Part shown: piece after piece, positions 1-10,125 of the stretch | Position numbering within the stretch: position 1 is the stretch's first letter | Layout: each line of letters starts with the position of its first letter | From: Acephala macrosclerotiorum | Lineage: Eukaryota > Ascomycota > Leotiomycetes > Helotiales > Mollisiaceae | Assembly (NCBI GenBank): GCA_014904845.1 | Contig: MU119267.1 | Span: 123,006 to 187,005 of the forward strand | DNA: 64,000 bases | Direction: 5' to 3' | Notes under the pieces: generated by a model | What the model was told of the DNA's origin: nothing | Databases searched by the model: none | The model's input: the letters and a program-made list of their open reading frames with translations, nothing else | Position numbers and translations under genes: made by a program

Positions 1-1452
1 AGGGCCAGAATTGGACGAGCCTATTGGAGGTGTGTCCGCATTTGAAGAGCTATCCGCTCCTCGTGACAACGTAGAGAATTCTGATTCCGCTCTTCGATGA
101 AAGCTCACCAACCTGGCATCTCTTCGTCGAATTCTCTGCACTGCGATCGCTTGGCTAACGTTGAATAATTCAACACCTTTCTCTCCCTCAAAGCAATATT
201 GGGCACCGACAGCAGCCATTCCCAAGACTAGTTCAACTGCACAACCTTGAATTGTCATAGTCGGTAAATGAATCAGCGGGAGATGCTCATGGAACCCGTT
301 CACGTACGCTGCGATGTAGCGACACAATGCTAGGCGAGTAGGCAGTTGGAAGTCTTCTGGTAACACAGAAGTAAATTCTTCCAGTTTGGTTGAGATGTTC
401 TGTCTGTCATCAGACGAAACCTCGTAGAAGGGACGCGATTGTGTTGTTTGATGCTCTGGGCGAGACCGAGGTTCTTCTGGCTGCAGTGATGGAAGGCGTG
501 ACCCAAAGCGAGAGAACGAGTTGGAGTCCTCAATATGTTGATTATGTTGCCTGGACCCAGGAGCCGCCTGGGTTTCATTGTGCGCTAGGAAATCATTCGC
601 ATAGTTGAAGGATTCTGGAGAGAAGAACGGAAGCTGTTCAGCACTCGTCAATGACGAGAAGTGATAGGATGACAGAGGTTCGTTGTCCAGGAAAGCAGCA
701 AGACTGTCAAGAGATTCCTCAAGTCCAAGTCCCTGCATGTGACCTGTGTTCTGCAATGCCAAAGGATCCGAGAGTATTTCGATCTGGTCGTTCTGGGTGT
801 GCAACGATTGGTAATGCGAGGCATTGTGGTCAGGTGCAGGCGGAGTGAGAAATGAGTTGTGCAAACTACTGTATTCGGCGGCCATTGACAAAGCAGCGAG
901 AGAGTATTCATCACTCTGGTTTGCAATCATCGAGGAAACGAAAGTCGGATTAGTCGATGAGGATGTGTGCCGCATGCTCTGCGGGGTCAACCCAGTCGTT
1001 CCGTTGTTGCTGTCCATCCCATACGGAGCAATTGCTGCTCTCCTCTTGTTGGGTCTTGATTGAGAAGTGCCATCTTCATCTTTATCGTGTTCATTTCGTT
1101 GAGCAACGGATGAAGTCTCTCTATTGTGAGTGAGCCTCTCGTGGCGAATGAGCAGATCACTGGGAAGTCAGCAAGCCCTATCAAGGTTCTCGTTTCAGAT
1201 GCGATACCTCCGGGTGAAGTGATGACCACATAGCCGACATCCGAAAGGCTTTTCTTGGGTGTCTTCAAGCAAGCATAGAAATCAGCATTGCGACAGCAGC
1301 GAGTAACATGAGGGCTCACGGATTCTTTCGTGACGTTGCAAGTGCTCTAATCGTGCAAAGCGTCGCTGGCAATGCTTGCACAAGAATCTCTTGGGCTTCT
1401 TCACACTTGCAGGAGCTGTTCCTTCCGTGGTGGTTTCTGCAGCGTCAAGCAT
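1..1452 (-). CDS. C2H2 zinc-finger transcription factor with fungal-specific regulatory region (3' end beyond window)
   Basis: Nuclear regulator, likely of the adjacent cluster. The start ATG at 1452-1450 is the first in frame after an upstream stop. Two GT-AG introns (1319-1263 and 1207-1160) are needed to assemble two classical fingers. Finger 1 is C-x2-C-x12-H-x3-H with helix RLEHLQR; a TQEKPF linker follows; finger 2 is C-x2-C-x12-H-x4-H with helix RSDLLIR. The frame then stays open to base 1 (about 449 residues so far). It passes an acidic, Ser/Asn/Gln-rich stretch and enters a region resembling the fungal_trans domain (CRYIAAYVNGFHEHLPLIHLP). The finger contact residues resemble those of CreA/Mig1-type proteins, which read GCGGGG-like sites. 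Two GCGGGG sites lie in its own upstream region. The family is clear; the target assignment is inference. Confidence 0.88.
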
Positions 1453-2099
1453 ATGAAGAACGAGGACGCGACGCGTCGTCGGACATTAGGGAAAGAATGT
1501 AATTGGCCAATTCCGGTGCAGTTCCAATTTATGATACAAGCGGTATTAGAGATGTGTTTTTTTCTTGTTTCCTCGGGGTCAGAATAGCTGGTGTTGGAGA
1601 TTGATCATAGACGTCCTTCTGTTGTTGAAGTTTCGAGGTTGGGAGGAAAGGAAGGAAAGAAAGCGGGGAAGTGCGGGGGACTTGGCCCGCACGGTTGTTA
1701 TTTCCAAGTTGGGCTCATCAGGTTTTGAATTTCCTGTTTTATTATCTTGATGCTGTCATTTCATCTCAGATCCATTCAATCAAGCGTATTGCTTGAGAAT
1801 GTCTTGTAAAGCTCTTCTGGGGGAGATGAACGAAAGCTGGATACGAGTACGAGCAATGTAATTATAGCCGAGGTAAGAGGTGCACAAGGTTTACAAGGGT
1901 TGAAGCAAACAAAAACGGCTTCGAAAGAAGGAAGTTGATATTCTCTGGGAAGTTTGATCGTCTAGAGGCGTGAAATATAATTTCGAAGAGATATATTCAT
2001 TCTGAAGTGTCACAAAAACTCTCGTCGAGGTTCCTTAGAGTGCGCTTCTTACCAACCAGTATTTAGGATGCATGAATCCTCTGAACAGTCGTCGTACTC
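1453..2099. other. intergenic region, promoter of the C2H2 regulator
   Basis: No convincing gene on either strand; the short open frames show no recognisable protein features. It holds the regulator's upstream region with a purine-rich GGAAAGGAAGGAAAGAAAG stretch and two GCGGGG hexamers (1663 and 1673), then the 3' side of the next gene. Confidence 0.6.
1663..1678 (+). promoter_or_regulatory. tandem GCGGGG motif upstream of the C2H2 regulator
   Basis: GCGGGGAAGTGCGGGG holds two GCGGGG cores ten bases apart. The second lies in AAGTGCGGGG (1669-1678), a decamer that recurs in two other promoters of the cluster. It may be an autoregulatory site; binding is inference. Confidence 0.45.
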
Positions 2100-2675
2100 C
2101 TATGCCTTTGCATCCTTACTCCCAAGCTCTCTCGCATGCTCCCCCTTCTCCGCCATATCATTCAACACCTTCTCCGCCGTTTTCCTGTAGATAAATCAAT
2201 ACGAGATTTAGAGTATGATTTGGGAGTCGAGGAGCTGAGCCGAGTTCGCCCTGCTCGCGAAGAGCTCGGCTTTGAAAATATTGTCAAATAAAGGGCAAAA
2301 TGTTACATACATAGCATCTACACCCGCCAGAACCCCACAATAAGTCGTAGCATGTATAATCGCCTCCCTAATCTCCAACTCACTCAACCCATTGTTCCTC
2401 GCGCCCCTAATATGGACCGCCAATTCTGGAGCTCGATTCAAAGCCATCAGCATGCCGATATTGATCAGACTTCGTTGCTTCTTGTCCAAGCCAGGCCGTG
2501 TCCATGCGTATCCCCAGCAGAATTCCGTGACGAGTTCTTGGCCTGCGCGGGAAAATTCGGTATTACCGTTGGCGAGCGCTCGGTCGACGTATTCGTCGCC
2601 AACAGAGCGGCGCATTTTGAGGCCTTCGTCGAAGAGTTGTTTGTGAAGGGCATCAAATTTTGGGTCTTGAGACAT
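2100..2675 (-). CDS. carboxymuconolactone decarboxylase (CMD) family protein
   Basis: Small all-helical CMD/AhpD-fold protein of 149 residues, resembling gamma-carboxymuconolactone decarboxylases of the protocatechuate route. One intron (2310-2185, donor GTATGT). Splicing replaces an AT-rich tail with a helical C-terminus ending KDAKA. The core TEFCWGYAWTRPGLDKKQRS and the HATTYCG segment are typical of the family. No CxxC pair is seen, so an AhpD-type peroxidase role is not supported. The frame is open upstream to 2765 but has no ATG there (TTG only), so ATG 2675 is the start. A GCGGGG site (2869-2874, minus strand) lies upstream. The substrate is not knowable from sequence, and many fungal members are not true decarboxylases. 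Confidence 0.85.
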
Positions 2676-2988
2676 TTTGGAGGTATAAAAGTGGATGTTT
2701 CGAGAAGAAATCCGAGATATTGGAGATTGTTGGGATTTAGTTTGACTGAAAAGGATCGATCTCAAAGGGAGGTTATCTCTTCAAATGTCTTGTAGTTAGT
2801 TAATTATGAGAGGCAATTTGTTGGACGTTTGCTGAGGATGTTGACGTTATTCAAAAACTGGGGACTTACCCCGCGAGACCCCACTTCCCCAATTGGGATC
2901 CACCATAACAATTGATGGGCATCCGATCTCGGAATCAGGAATACACAGAGATTCTATGAAGAAGTCTATCCGTATTTGAGGCTAAGTA

Positions 2989-4010
2989 CTACTTTCTATC
3001 ATGCTTCGCCTCCCAATCCTCATCTCCACCCAGATATCTATACACAACTCTCGAATCCAAGTCTCTACACCTCGGGTCATTCATTGCACCAGTATAAGTC
3101 TCCAGCCCCACTTCCCCAAGAACATTTTTCGATCCAACTCTCTTCGCCATTTCTACAGCTAGATTGAAATCCTTTCTCATCAATTGCACCTTAAAACCCT
3201 CTTTATATCCTCCCGTCGAAGGTGCTTCGGGATAAACTCCCGGTACAGGACAGAATCGATCACAGATCGTGTTCTGAGCTGTACCAGCAGCATACACTTT
3301 CGCAAGAACCCTTGGATCAAGCCCAGACCTCATACCCATATCCATTGCCTCAGAACAAGCAATCGCAATAATTCCAGACAGGTAGTTATTCGACAACTTC
3401 GCTGCGAGACCGAAAGTAGGTCCACCGCAAGGTATAATTTGTTTCCCCATCATCTGGAGAAGGGAAGTCATATGTGGCAGATTTGGATCTGTACCCGCTG
3501 CTCCTAGAAAGAACGCTATTGTGCCTTTGATTGCTCCTACCACTCCTCCACTGACAGGAGCATCGTAGAAGGATGCTGTCGGGAAGTGTTCGGCGATGTG
3601 GTCTTTGATGAGGTGGCTGGTGGCGGTGTCGATTGTTGAACAATCGATGAGTAGTTTGCCTGATATATCCGTTTGGCATATACCGTTTTGAGGATCTAGA
3701 TAGACTGATTTGGCGTGTGCTCCTTCCGGAACCATTGTTATGATTGTTTCCTGTGCTTCAAATCAGTTGAAGTCCTCTCTGCAGTAGCGTGGTAGATGTT
3801 CACCGATCTCTCCGCCACATCCTTTGCATTTGAACCTTTCAGCGCCTTTTCTGGGAATTCCTTACAGATATCATCCACTATATATTCCACAACATCGTAG
3901 ACATAGATCTTCGTTTGTGCTGAGAGTTTGTTCGCCAAATGCCCCGCCATTGGCCTCCCCATGGCACCCAGGCCGATGAAGCCGATAGCACTCTCCTTGA
4001 CACAACCCAT
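2989..4010 (-). CDS. NAD(P)-dependent beta-hydroxyacid dehydrogenase (3-hydroxyisobutyrate dehydrogenase-like)
   Basis: 322 residues, the usual family length. One intron (3803-3751, 53 nt) joins DVAERS to ETIITMVPEG. The Rossmann signature GLGAMG is at residues 13-18, the substrate-binding DAPVSGG at about 132-138, and the catalytic lysine at about 187 in GLAAKLSNN. The C-terminal helical domain runs through KDFNLAVEMA. It would oxidise a short beta-hydroxy acid (3-hydroxyisobutyrate-like) with NAD(P). I chose ATG 4010 because the glycine motif follows at the normal distance; the upstream frame encodes a low-complexity Phe-rich stretch from a poly-T tract. It is divergent from the lactonase gene, sharing a 328 bp promoter with a GCGGGG motif. 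The exact substrate is unknown. Confidence 0.9.
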
Positions 4011-4014
4011 TGCC

Positions 4015-4032
4015 AAAAAAAAAAAAAAAAAA
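4015..4032. repeat. 18-base A/T homopolymer just 5' of the dehydrogenase start codon
   Basis: An uninterrupted run of 18 A on the plus strand, i.e. T18 in the sense direction, ends 4 bases before the ATG at 4010. It is either a slippery 5'-UTR tract or the pyrimidine tract of a leader intron. Confidence 0.8.
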
Positions 4033-4154
4033 TTGAAAATAAAACTATACACAAATTTGAATGAATATAAAAAACTCTTGGGAAGAAGTTTATCGGCCTC
4101 GGACACTTTCTCGACGTCACATTGAACTCGGAATGCCCCACTAAGTCTGGCACA

Positions 4155-4169
4155 CCAAGTGCGGGGAAG
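4155..4169 (+). promoter_or_regulatory. CCAAGTGCGGGGAAG motif in the divergent promoter
   Basis: This 15-mer lies between the divergent dehydrogenase and lactonase genes and is identical to 9058-9072 upstream of the MFS pseudogene. It contains the decamer AAGTGCGGGG also found at 1669. It is a candidate site for the C2H2 regulator (inference). Confidence 0.5.
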
Positions 4170-4338
4170 GCACTCCCACGTGATCCTTCCCCAAACACCT
4201 TCTAGGTGTCAGAGTTGTGAACGCAATCGCTCCTTCTAGCTATGTGCGGCTTGAAACTTCCGATTCTCTGGGAGCCTCATCTGTATATTTCGTCTTCATG
4301 ATCCACATTCATTTGTTTTCGACGATGATTGCCTAATC

Positions 4339-5395
4339 ATGTCCGACATCTTCGTGAAGCAGACGGCTCCTCCTTCGCCTCCACTGTATGACGCGTTGGG
4401 AGTTGTCCAGGTGCATGCTCTCTCTGCTGGATATCTCACACTTCCTGAAAGTCAATTTGTACATCCTGCTTTGGATGAAGTGAGGAGTACAGTTCCATCG
4501 TTAGCTTTTCTCATTCAGCACGAGAATGTCGAGACTGGTAGAAGGACGAGAATAGTCTTTGATCTTGGACTTCGGCGGAATCTAGAGCGATATCCAGAGC
4601 CAATACAACGGCATGCTGCTACAAGACAGCCGATATCTACAGACCCTGATGTTGTCAAAAGTTTGAAGGCCGGAGGTTTCACTCCTGATGACATTGACTA
4701 TGTCATATATTCCCATGTGAGTGTACTGATCTCTCTGCCATTCCTGCATAAAAAACGAGTTTGTCTAAAACCCAAGTTTCTTTCCATAGGTACACTGGGA
4801 CCATGTAGGAGAACCACGCGACTTTCCTCAGAGTACGTTCGTTGTCGGACAGGGAGCACCCGACCTCCTCCACGGAACCTCAACATCTCTACGCGGCGGA
4901 CATTCATTCTTCGAATCAGACCTCATACCTCAAGACCGAACAATCGAGCTATTATCGCCTACACAGTCACCTTTCAAGATCACTCAATCCCACACACAGA
5001 AGCCTGGGTCACCAAACTTCTACCAACCTTGGACCCCTCATCTCCACCTCCCTCGCGTCATCGACCTCTTTCAAGATGGAACCCTCTATATAGTAGACGC
5101 GCCTGGTCATCTACCAGGACATATCAATCTCTTAGCTCGAACCGGACTGAATGAAAGCGTGTATCTTGCAGGTGATGCGTGCCATGATAGGAGGATCTTG
5201 AGGAAAGAGAAGACGATTGGAACGTGGCCTGATGCTGAAGGGTATACATGTTGCATACATGCGCATCGTGAGAAAGCTGAGGAGACGATAGAGAGAATAA
5301 GGGAACTAGAGAGACAAGGCGTTGAAGTCATTTTTGCACATGATATTGAGTGGAAGCAGGATCCGAAGAACAGGAGTCGGTTTCTGGGGTCATGA
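4339..5395 (+). CDS. metallo-beta-lactamase-fold hydrolase, lactonase type
   Basis: 327 residues. One intron (4717-4789, 73 nt) falls between YSH and VHWDHVG and, once removed, restores the zinc motif H-x-H-x-D-H at about residues 126-131. Further ligand candidates are the histidines of DAPGHLPGH (232 and 236), D255 in LAGDACHD and the histidine of FAHDIEW near the C-terminus. That is the set expected of AiiA/AttM-like two-zinc N-acyl homoserine lactonases. It probably opens a lactone ring in the cytosol; no signal peptide is seen. ATG 4339 is the only sensible start. The CMD and hydroxyacid dehydrogenase neighbours fit a route in which the opened hydroxy acid is oxidised further. A lactamase role, as in fungal benzoxazolinone detoxification clusters, is an alternative. 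Confidence 0.88.
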
Positions 5396-5750
5396 ACCAA
5401 TTTCAGCTAGCTGAGCATCAAAACCGAGCAATGATTACTTTATGCCGTTATTTGGTACAGTCAAGAGTATATCAAAGCTATTGCCCTGACAGTTTTGAGA
5501 CATTATACCCCTGAGAACCGCTCGCTTCCCCAGGTTTCGCTTAAGAAAGGGGGCTGGCTTCTTACCCACCTGCATGCTTCGTTAGATCCAAAAAGGTTTT
5601 AGAAAAATAACGCAGAATCTCCTCTTCTTCCATTGACTCAAAAGCTACTTCGCGATGCATCCTGGATGCAGAAACTCGCACAATACCAATGCCGAGGCAT
5701 GTGCAAGAACAACTCGGGTTTCCCCCAACAGCCCCACATGTTCTCCAATT

Positions 5751-5756
5751 GCGGGG
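5751..5756 (+). promoter_or_regulatory. GCGGGG hexamer upstream of the two-repeat CMD gene
   Basis: GCGGGG lies about 180 bases before ATG 5937. The flanks (AATTGCGGGGATT) do not match the longer shared motif, so alone this could be chance. Confidence 0.25.
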
Positions 5757-5936
5757 ATTCACACCCCGTCTTTGACATCAACAAGACAGTGTCACAAACG
5801 TGTAGCTGAAGTGAGAGTCGGCAGATCATCGACACCACTTACAACGCAAGAATATTCAAGTCCTGCTCGATTGGTCATCTCACCAAATTCACCAAATTTT
5901 TCACCTTCGGCTCACCAACCCCGCCATTCGTCAATA

Positions 5937-6725
5937 ATGGCGTCCTCAACCTCACAAGAAGCTGTCAAACAAAAATTCATCTCCACCCTCGGCGCCTCCT
6001 CCTTCGCACCAGCCTGGGAAATTATCTCAAAGCTCTCGCCCGAAATAACAGCAGCCAGCATCCACCTCTCCTCCATCCCTCTCGAAAAGTGCCACCTCCC
6101 ACCAAAAACCCAATCCCTAATCTCCCTCGCCGTCTCCTCCTCCTCAACCCATCTCTATGTCCCCGGAATCGTAAAACACACCCGCGCCGCTCTCGAAAAT
6201 GGTGCTACGGCCGCTGAAGTGATGGAAGTACTCGAATTGACGAGTACACTGGGGATTCATGCTTGTAATATCGGCGTCCCGCTCTTGGTCGAAGTGATGA
6301 AAGAGGAAGGGATTTACAAGAAACACTTCCCTTCAGGATGGGACGAAGGAGCAGAGCGAAAACGATTACGTGAGGAATTCACGCAAAAGAGAGGGTACTG
6401 GCATACCTTCTGGGAAGATTTTCTGCGTCTAGACCTGGAGTTCTTCGGTGCTTATCTGGAGTTCTCTACTGTTCCTTGGGTGCGTGAGAAGAAAGAAGGA
6501 GGGTATTTGGAGCCGAAAATCAAGGAGTTGGTATATTGTGCGTTTGATGCGGCGAGTACGCATCTTTATCAGCCGGGATTGAAGTTGCATATGAGGAATG
6601 CGTTGGGGTTCGGGGCGACGCTAGAGGAGATTATGGAGGTGTTGGAGTTGGCTACTTTGTTGAGTTTGCATACTTTAGAGGTTGCGGGGCCGATTTTGGC
6701 AGAGGAGATTAAAAAGCGGGGGTGA
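5937..6725 (+). CDS. two-repeat CMD-fold protein
   Basis: 262 residues, single exon. Two CMD-like halves are visible: STHLYVPGIVKHTRAALENG then GATAAEVMEVLELTSTLGIH, and later STHLYQPGLKLHMRNALGFG then GATLEEIMEVLELATLLSLH. This is an internal duplication within one polypeptide. The linker (about 125-185) is charged and aromatic (HTFWEDFLRLDLEFFGAYLEF). The frame is open from 5655, but that stretch is Ser/Pro/Thr-rich with a poor match to the family, so ATG 5937 (AATAATGG) is preferred. CMD proteins usually work as oligomers of one-domain subunits; the tandem form probably makes a pseudo-dimer. It lies next to the lactonase on the same strand. The reaction is unknown. Confidence 0.82.
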   Translation: MASSTSQEAVKQKFISTLGASSFAPAWEIISKLSPEITAASIHLSSIPLEKCHLPPKTQSLISLAVSSSSTHLYVPGIVKHTRAALENGATAAEVMEVLELTSTLGIHACNIGVPLLVEVMKEEGIYKKHFPSGWDEGAERKRLREEFTQKRGYWHTFWEDFLRLDLEFFGAYLEFSTVPWVREKKEGGYLEPKIKELVYCAFDAASTHLYQPGLKLHMRNALGFGATLEEIMEVLELATLLSLHTLEVAGPILAEEIKKRG

Positions 6726-6886
6726 AGGGTGTATATATCTATTAGTGAATTGAAAGGAGATAAAATCGCGAATACTGATTCTCGAAGTCAATCGTGATCG
6801 CCGTTCTGTCCTGCTCTGTCGATATTGTTAAGGCATCTTGAGTCTAAGTTCTATTTATTTCAGGGGTGCGTCAAGAGCCTAATTAC

Positions 6887-8725
6887 TTAGCGATATGTGC
6901 CCTGAAACTCGAGCCTGACATGCTGAGGTTTAGCGACCAGAGCCCAAACCCACCTCCCGCTTGATGTCTCACCCCAAGAGGAACATCGAACCACCGAAAC
7001 CCTCATCTGCTCCCACTCTCCGAACTGATACCTGAAGTCAGGCGCACGATCAGTATATCCCTCTGCTTCAACTACAATCCCCTCAGCAAGCGCCTTGTCC
7101 TTTCCCTTCTCCCTCCTAATATAAATCGCCCTCACAATCCACCACCCACACCACGCAAAAGCCAAACATCCCAAACTCCAAGCATGACCCGACGTATACT
7201 TTGGCGCCGCTTTAGTCTGATAAATTTGTCCACTCGCTACGCCGCCAATATTCGTCAAGGTGAGCAAGATGCCGAGACTTGCAGCACGTTTTCCATCTGG
7301 AGCACAGTTTCCAGAGAGCCAGGCAATGTTGGTTCCGGTGCAGAGGAAGCAGGCTGTGACGATTAGGTAGGTGACGAAGTATTAGACTCCAGGAGAGACT
7401 TTAGTGAGAAGGATAGCGTAGCCTGCTCTGCCAAAGGGTGCGCAGATGATGAGGGTAGGAAGCGTGTTTTGTATTTATCTGAGAGGTATGCACCGATGGC
7501 ATAAACAATCGCTCCCCACAGGTTGACTTGTGGAGCTGTCAGCTTTGGCCGAGCATTGAGAGGTGCAGGGAGACTTACCAGGGATGACAAGATACTGTGC
7601 TTGGACCGTCGAGTAATGAAAGCCATTCTTGATGATGATAGGCAAGAAGGTTCCAAAACCATATAGGATGGTGACCACAGCAATTTGAATGACGCCATGG
7701 ACCCAAGTCTTGACGTCTCTGGCAGCTTCCTTGATGTCTTTCATGGTATAGTGACCTGGACCACCACTGTAAGCTTCCATAATTTCAGCACGCTGTCTCA
7801 TGATGGCTTTGTCTTCTTCGTTGAGGAAGTAGGCTGTCTCGTAGTTCTTGGGAACGACGAAGATGCAGATCGCAGCCCAGATAATGGTGATTATTCCTTC
7901 AAGTATGTAGAGCCTGGGTGGTTTTTAGCGTGAACTAGAAGAATTGAAAGGGGGTTTCATACCATCGCCATCCGGGCAAGCCAGCGGTGCCGTCCATGTA
8001 GAGAATAGCCCATGCTAACAAGCTACCAAAGGCACCTGACAACGCCGAAGCAACTACAATAAAATTAGCAGTCGCTCTCCGTCGAAAAATCTTTCTGCTT
8101 ACTGAATAGAAATGCAATTCTCGTTGCCAGTTCGTCTCGCTTATACCAGTTGCACGAAAGAGTGTCATTGATGGGAAGAGACATCCCTCAAAGAAGCCAA
8201 GAAGGATTCGAGTGACAATGAGTGACGGAAAGCCATGAATGAGGCCAGTGCACATACATACAAGACCCCAGCAGAAAGTGATAGTTGGGATGACTCGATT
8301 GAATTGAAGCCGCTTGACGAGAATTGAGGATGGAAACTGAAACGCTGATCAACCTTGGCCAGAAAGTTTGTGGTGGGGGTGAACAATTACCTCTGCCAGA
8401 ATGTAGAAGATGTAAAATATAGAAACAGCAGTCTAAGCGCATATCAGTAAGTATCATTATTGAAGTGAAAGGAGTAACAAACATTCAGCTGAGATCCCCT
8501 CAAGCCAATGTCATCGATCATTCCCTGTGTAGCAGCAAAGCCAATGTTTCCACGATCAAGATAGCTGATCAGCATGAGAAGCATCATGACCGGAGCTATA
8601 AAGCAATCTAACTTTCGAAGAAGCTTTGCTTCCTTCTTCCTGTACTCGATCGCAGCAGGAGAGTCATCTTCGATGTTTTCGTGCAAGCTCTCTTGAGCTT
8701 TCTCGTCAGTGAAAGAAGCAGCCAT
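6887..8725 (-). pseudogene. MFS transporter of the allantoate permease (DAL5/TNA1-like) family, decayed
   Basis: From ATG 8725 the sequence reads as an anion:cation symporter-type MFS protein: ISYLDRGNIGFA in TM1, GFFEGCLFPSM, NWYKRDELATRIAFLFS, SALSGAFGSLLAW, YLVIPVNLWGAIVYAIGAYL, TNIAWLSGNCAPDGKRAASL and a terminal TDRAPDFRYQF. The first GT-AG intron is 8482-8433; at least four more short introns are recognisable. The frame is broken by a one-base shift near 8154-8163 (before NWYKRDE), a second near 7450-7458, and an in-frame TAA at 7384-7382 between SPGV and YFVTYLI. No intron I can find repairs these. It would have imported a small organic anion for the cluster. Assembly errors are the alternative to true decay. 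Confidence 0.72.
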
Positions 8726-9522
8726 CTCGAAACTTTGTTCGAATTGAGTTTGACTGGAGGGAAAGACACTTTCAAGTCTCTTCTAAAGTTTCTTGGGAAC
8801 ACAAGGTTTGATATCGATCTTCGAAGATGGGGATTTCGGTCCTGCAGCCAAGTGGCGATGATCCCTCCGGAAGCAGACGTCCGCATAATTGGGTGAGTCC
8901 GTCCTTTGGAACTTAGTGTTTCTGGGAACGATGACGGCCGAGGCTAGCATTCCTAGCTTCTTCTCATTGACTGTACCAATCAAAGCCGATCAGATAATCT
9001 GAATCCGGGGTATGGCTTGCAAACTTGGGTAAAAGACGGGGTTTTGGTTGGTGTTCTCCAAGTGCGGGGAAGAGCTGATGATGCTTCACGCACTGAGAAT
9101 TAGCAGACACCGCTGACAATGTCTTCCGCCCCAGCTTTAAAGATCAGATGGCTCTAAAACACTCCTCCTCCATGAGTGGGATCCATCGAAAAAAGGGCGG
9201 CTATGGAAATGTTATGCACGGGAGCGGGAATTCTCAAATATACGTAGTAAGACGCATACAGGACCACCACGATAAGGCTCGCTTGGTCGGCCATTCTCGA
9301 GGCATAACTCATGTACAATTAAACTCGTTACGGCTCCATGAGAAATGATGATGGTACTCTCGTATATTGAAGGTGTAGATCCCACCAATTGCAATCAATT
9401 TCCGTGCAGAGAAAAACAATGCTGAGAAATCTGACACTCTGCCAACGCTTCTTCTTCGGAATCGAAACCCACTCGAGACATGAGTGAGCATCAGAAACTT
9501 TGTTAATTGTGCGTTCCCGAAG
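8726..9522. other. intergenic region, former promoter of the MFS gene
   Basis: No supported gene; short frames on both strands lack family features. The notable element is the CCAAGTGCGGGGAAG motif at 9058. Confidence 0.55.
9058..9072 (+). promoter_or_regulatory. CCAAGTGCGGGGAAG motif upstream of the MFS pseudogene
   Basis: Exact 15-base match to 4155-4169, about 330 bases before the MFS start codon. With the related site at 1669 it makes three promoter copies of AAGTGCGGGG in the cluster. Confidence 0.5.
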
Positions 9523-10125
9523 TCAATTCATCTCTTCGTCTATGGAGGACCCTCGATATCTCTCATCTCTGATGACATCTTGCCAACCTTCCGTCCAAAA
9601 TTCTTCGATGTCTTCTTGAAGGTCAAGAAACTTGAAGCAGAAATTGTGAACTGCTTCATATCTGAGTCTTCCTGGCTCCACTTCATTGGTGATCTTTGCA
9701 GACGAGAGCATGATCTTCTTCCGCTGATCAAGTAAAGCTCTCATGATATGCAAAAAAATAACACCAGTATCGTATTGATAGTTGCTCTCTTCATCATTCC
9801 TTTTCCTTTTGCAAAGTCCATGTCTCTTCGAGGCTTGTCGCTTCTCCCATGCCAAAAGCTCCTTGATGTCTTCCGCATGCTTCCTGTACTTTGGCGTGAA
9901 GTCTTTGAGACACTTAAACCGTGGAAGAGTCGGGCACCATTGTATTATGCCATTTTCGGAGCTGACGATAGAAGTCCGATATTCTTGGTCCAACGTCTCA
10001 AGTGCCCCGAATAACCAGGTGGGATCCTGCGAGCGGCCTATTCTGCCAACATATTCGAAAAGTAAAGCTGCTGGAACCCAAACAGCAGTGGGAGCAAGTA
10101 CCATGGTACATGCGCTTTTGAACAT
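9523..10125 (-). CDS. hypothetical protein, 200 aa
   Basis: Open frame from ATG 10125 to a stop at 9523. I do not recognise the family. The N-terminus is hydrophobic (APTAVWVPAALLFEYVGRIG), possibly one membrane segment. The rest is charged, with a basic patch (EKRQASKRHGLCKRKRNDEE) and aromatic and acidic residues towards the C-terminus (QEDIEEFWTEGWQDVIRDER). The length in moderately GC-rich DNA and the balanced composition favour a real gene over chance. It sits immediately beside the AT-rich block starting near 10250, so it may be truncated at its 5' side. The overlapping plus-strand frames look like shadows. Confidence 0.45.
   Translation of the reverse strand: MFKSACTMVLAPTAVWVPAALLFEYVGRIGRSQDPTWLFGALETLDQEYRTSIVSSENGIIQWCPTLPRFKCLKDFTPKYRKHAEDIKELLAWEKRQASKRHGLCKRKRNDEESNYQYDTGVIFLHIMRALLDQRKKIMLSSAKITNEVEPGRLRYEAVHNFCFKFLDLQEDIEEFWTEGWQDVIRDERYRGSSIDEEMN

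Noticed and set aside
2676..2765. N-terminal extension of the CMD protein that looks like a mitochondrial presequence
   Set aside because: The open frame begins with TTG and has no ATG before 2675; family length fits the shorter start.
5655..5936. 94-residue extension of the two-repeat CMD protein
   Set aside because: Ser/Pro/Thr-rich, unlike the family, and probably the translated promoter and 5'-UTR.
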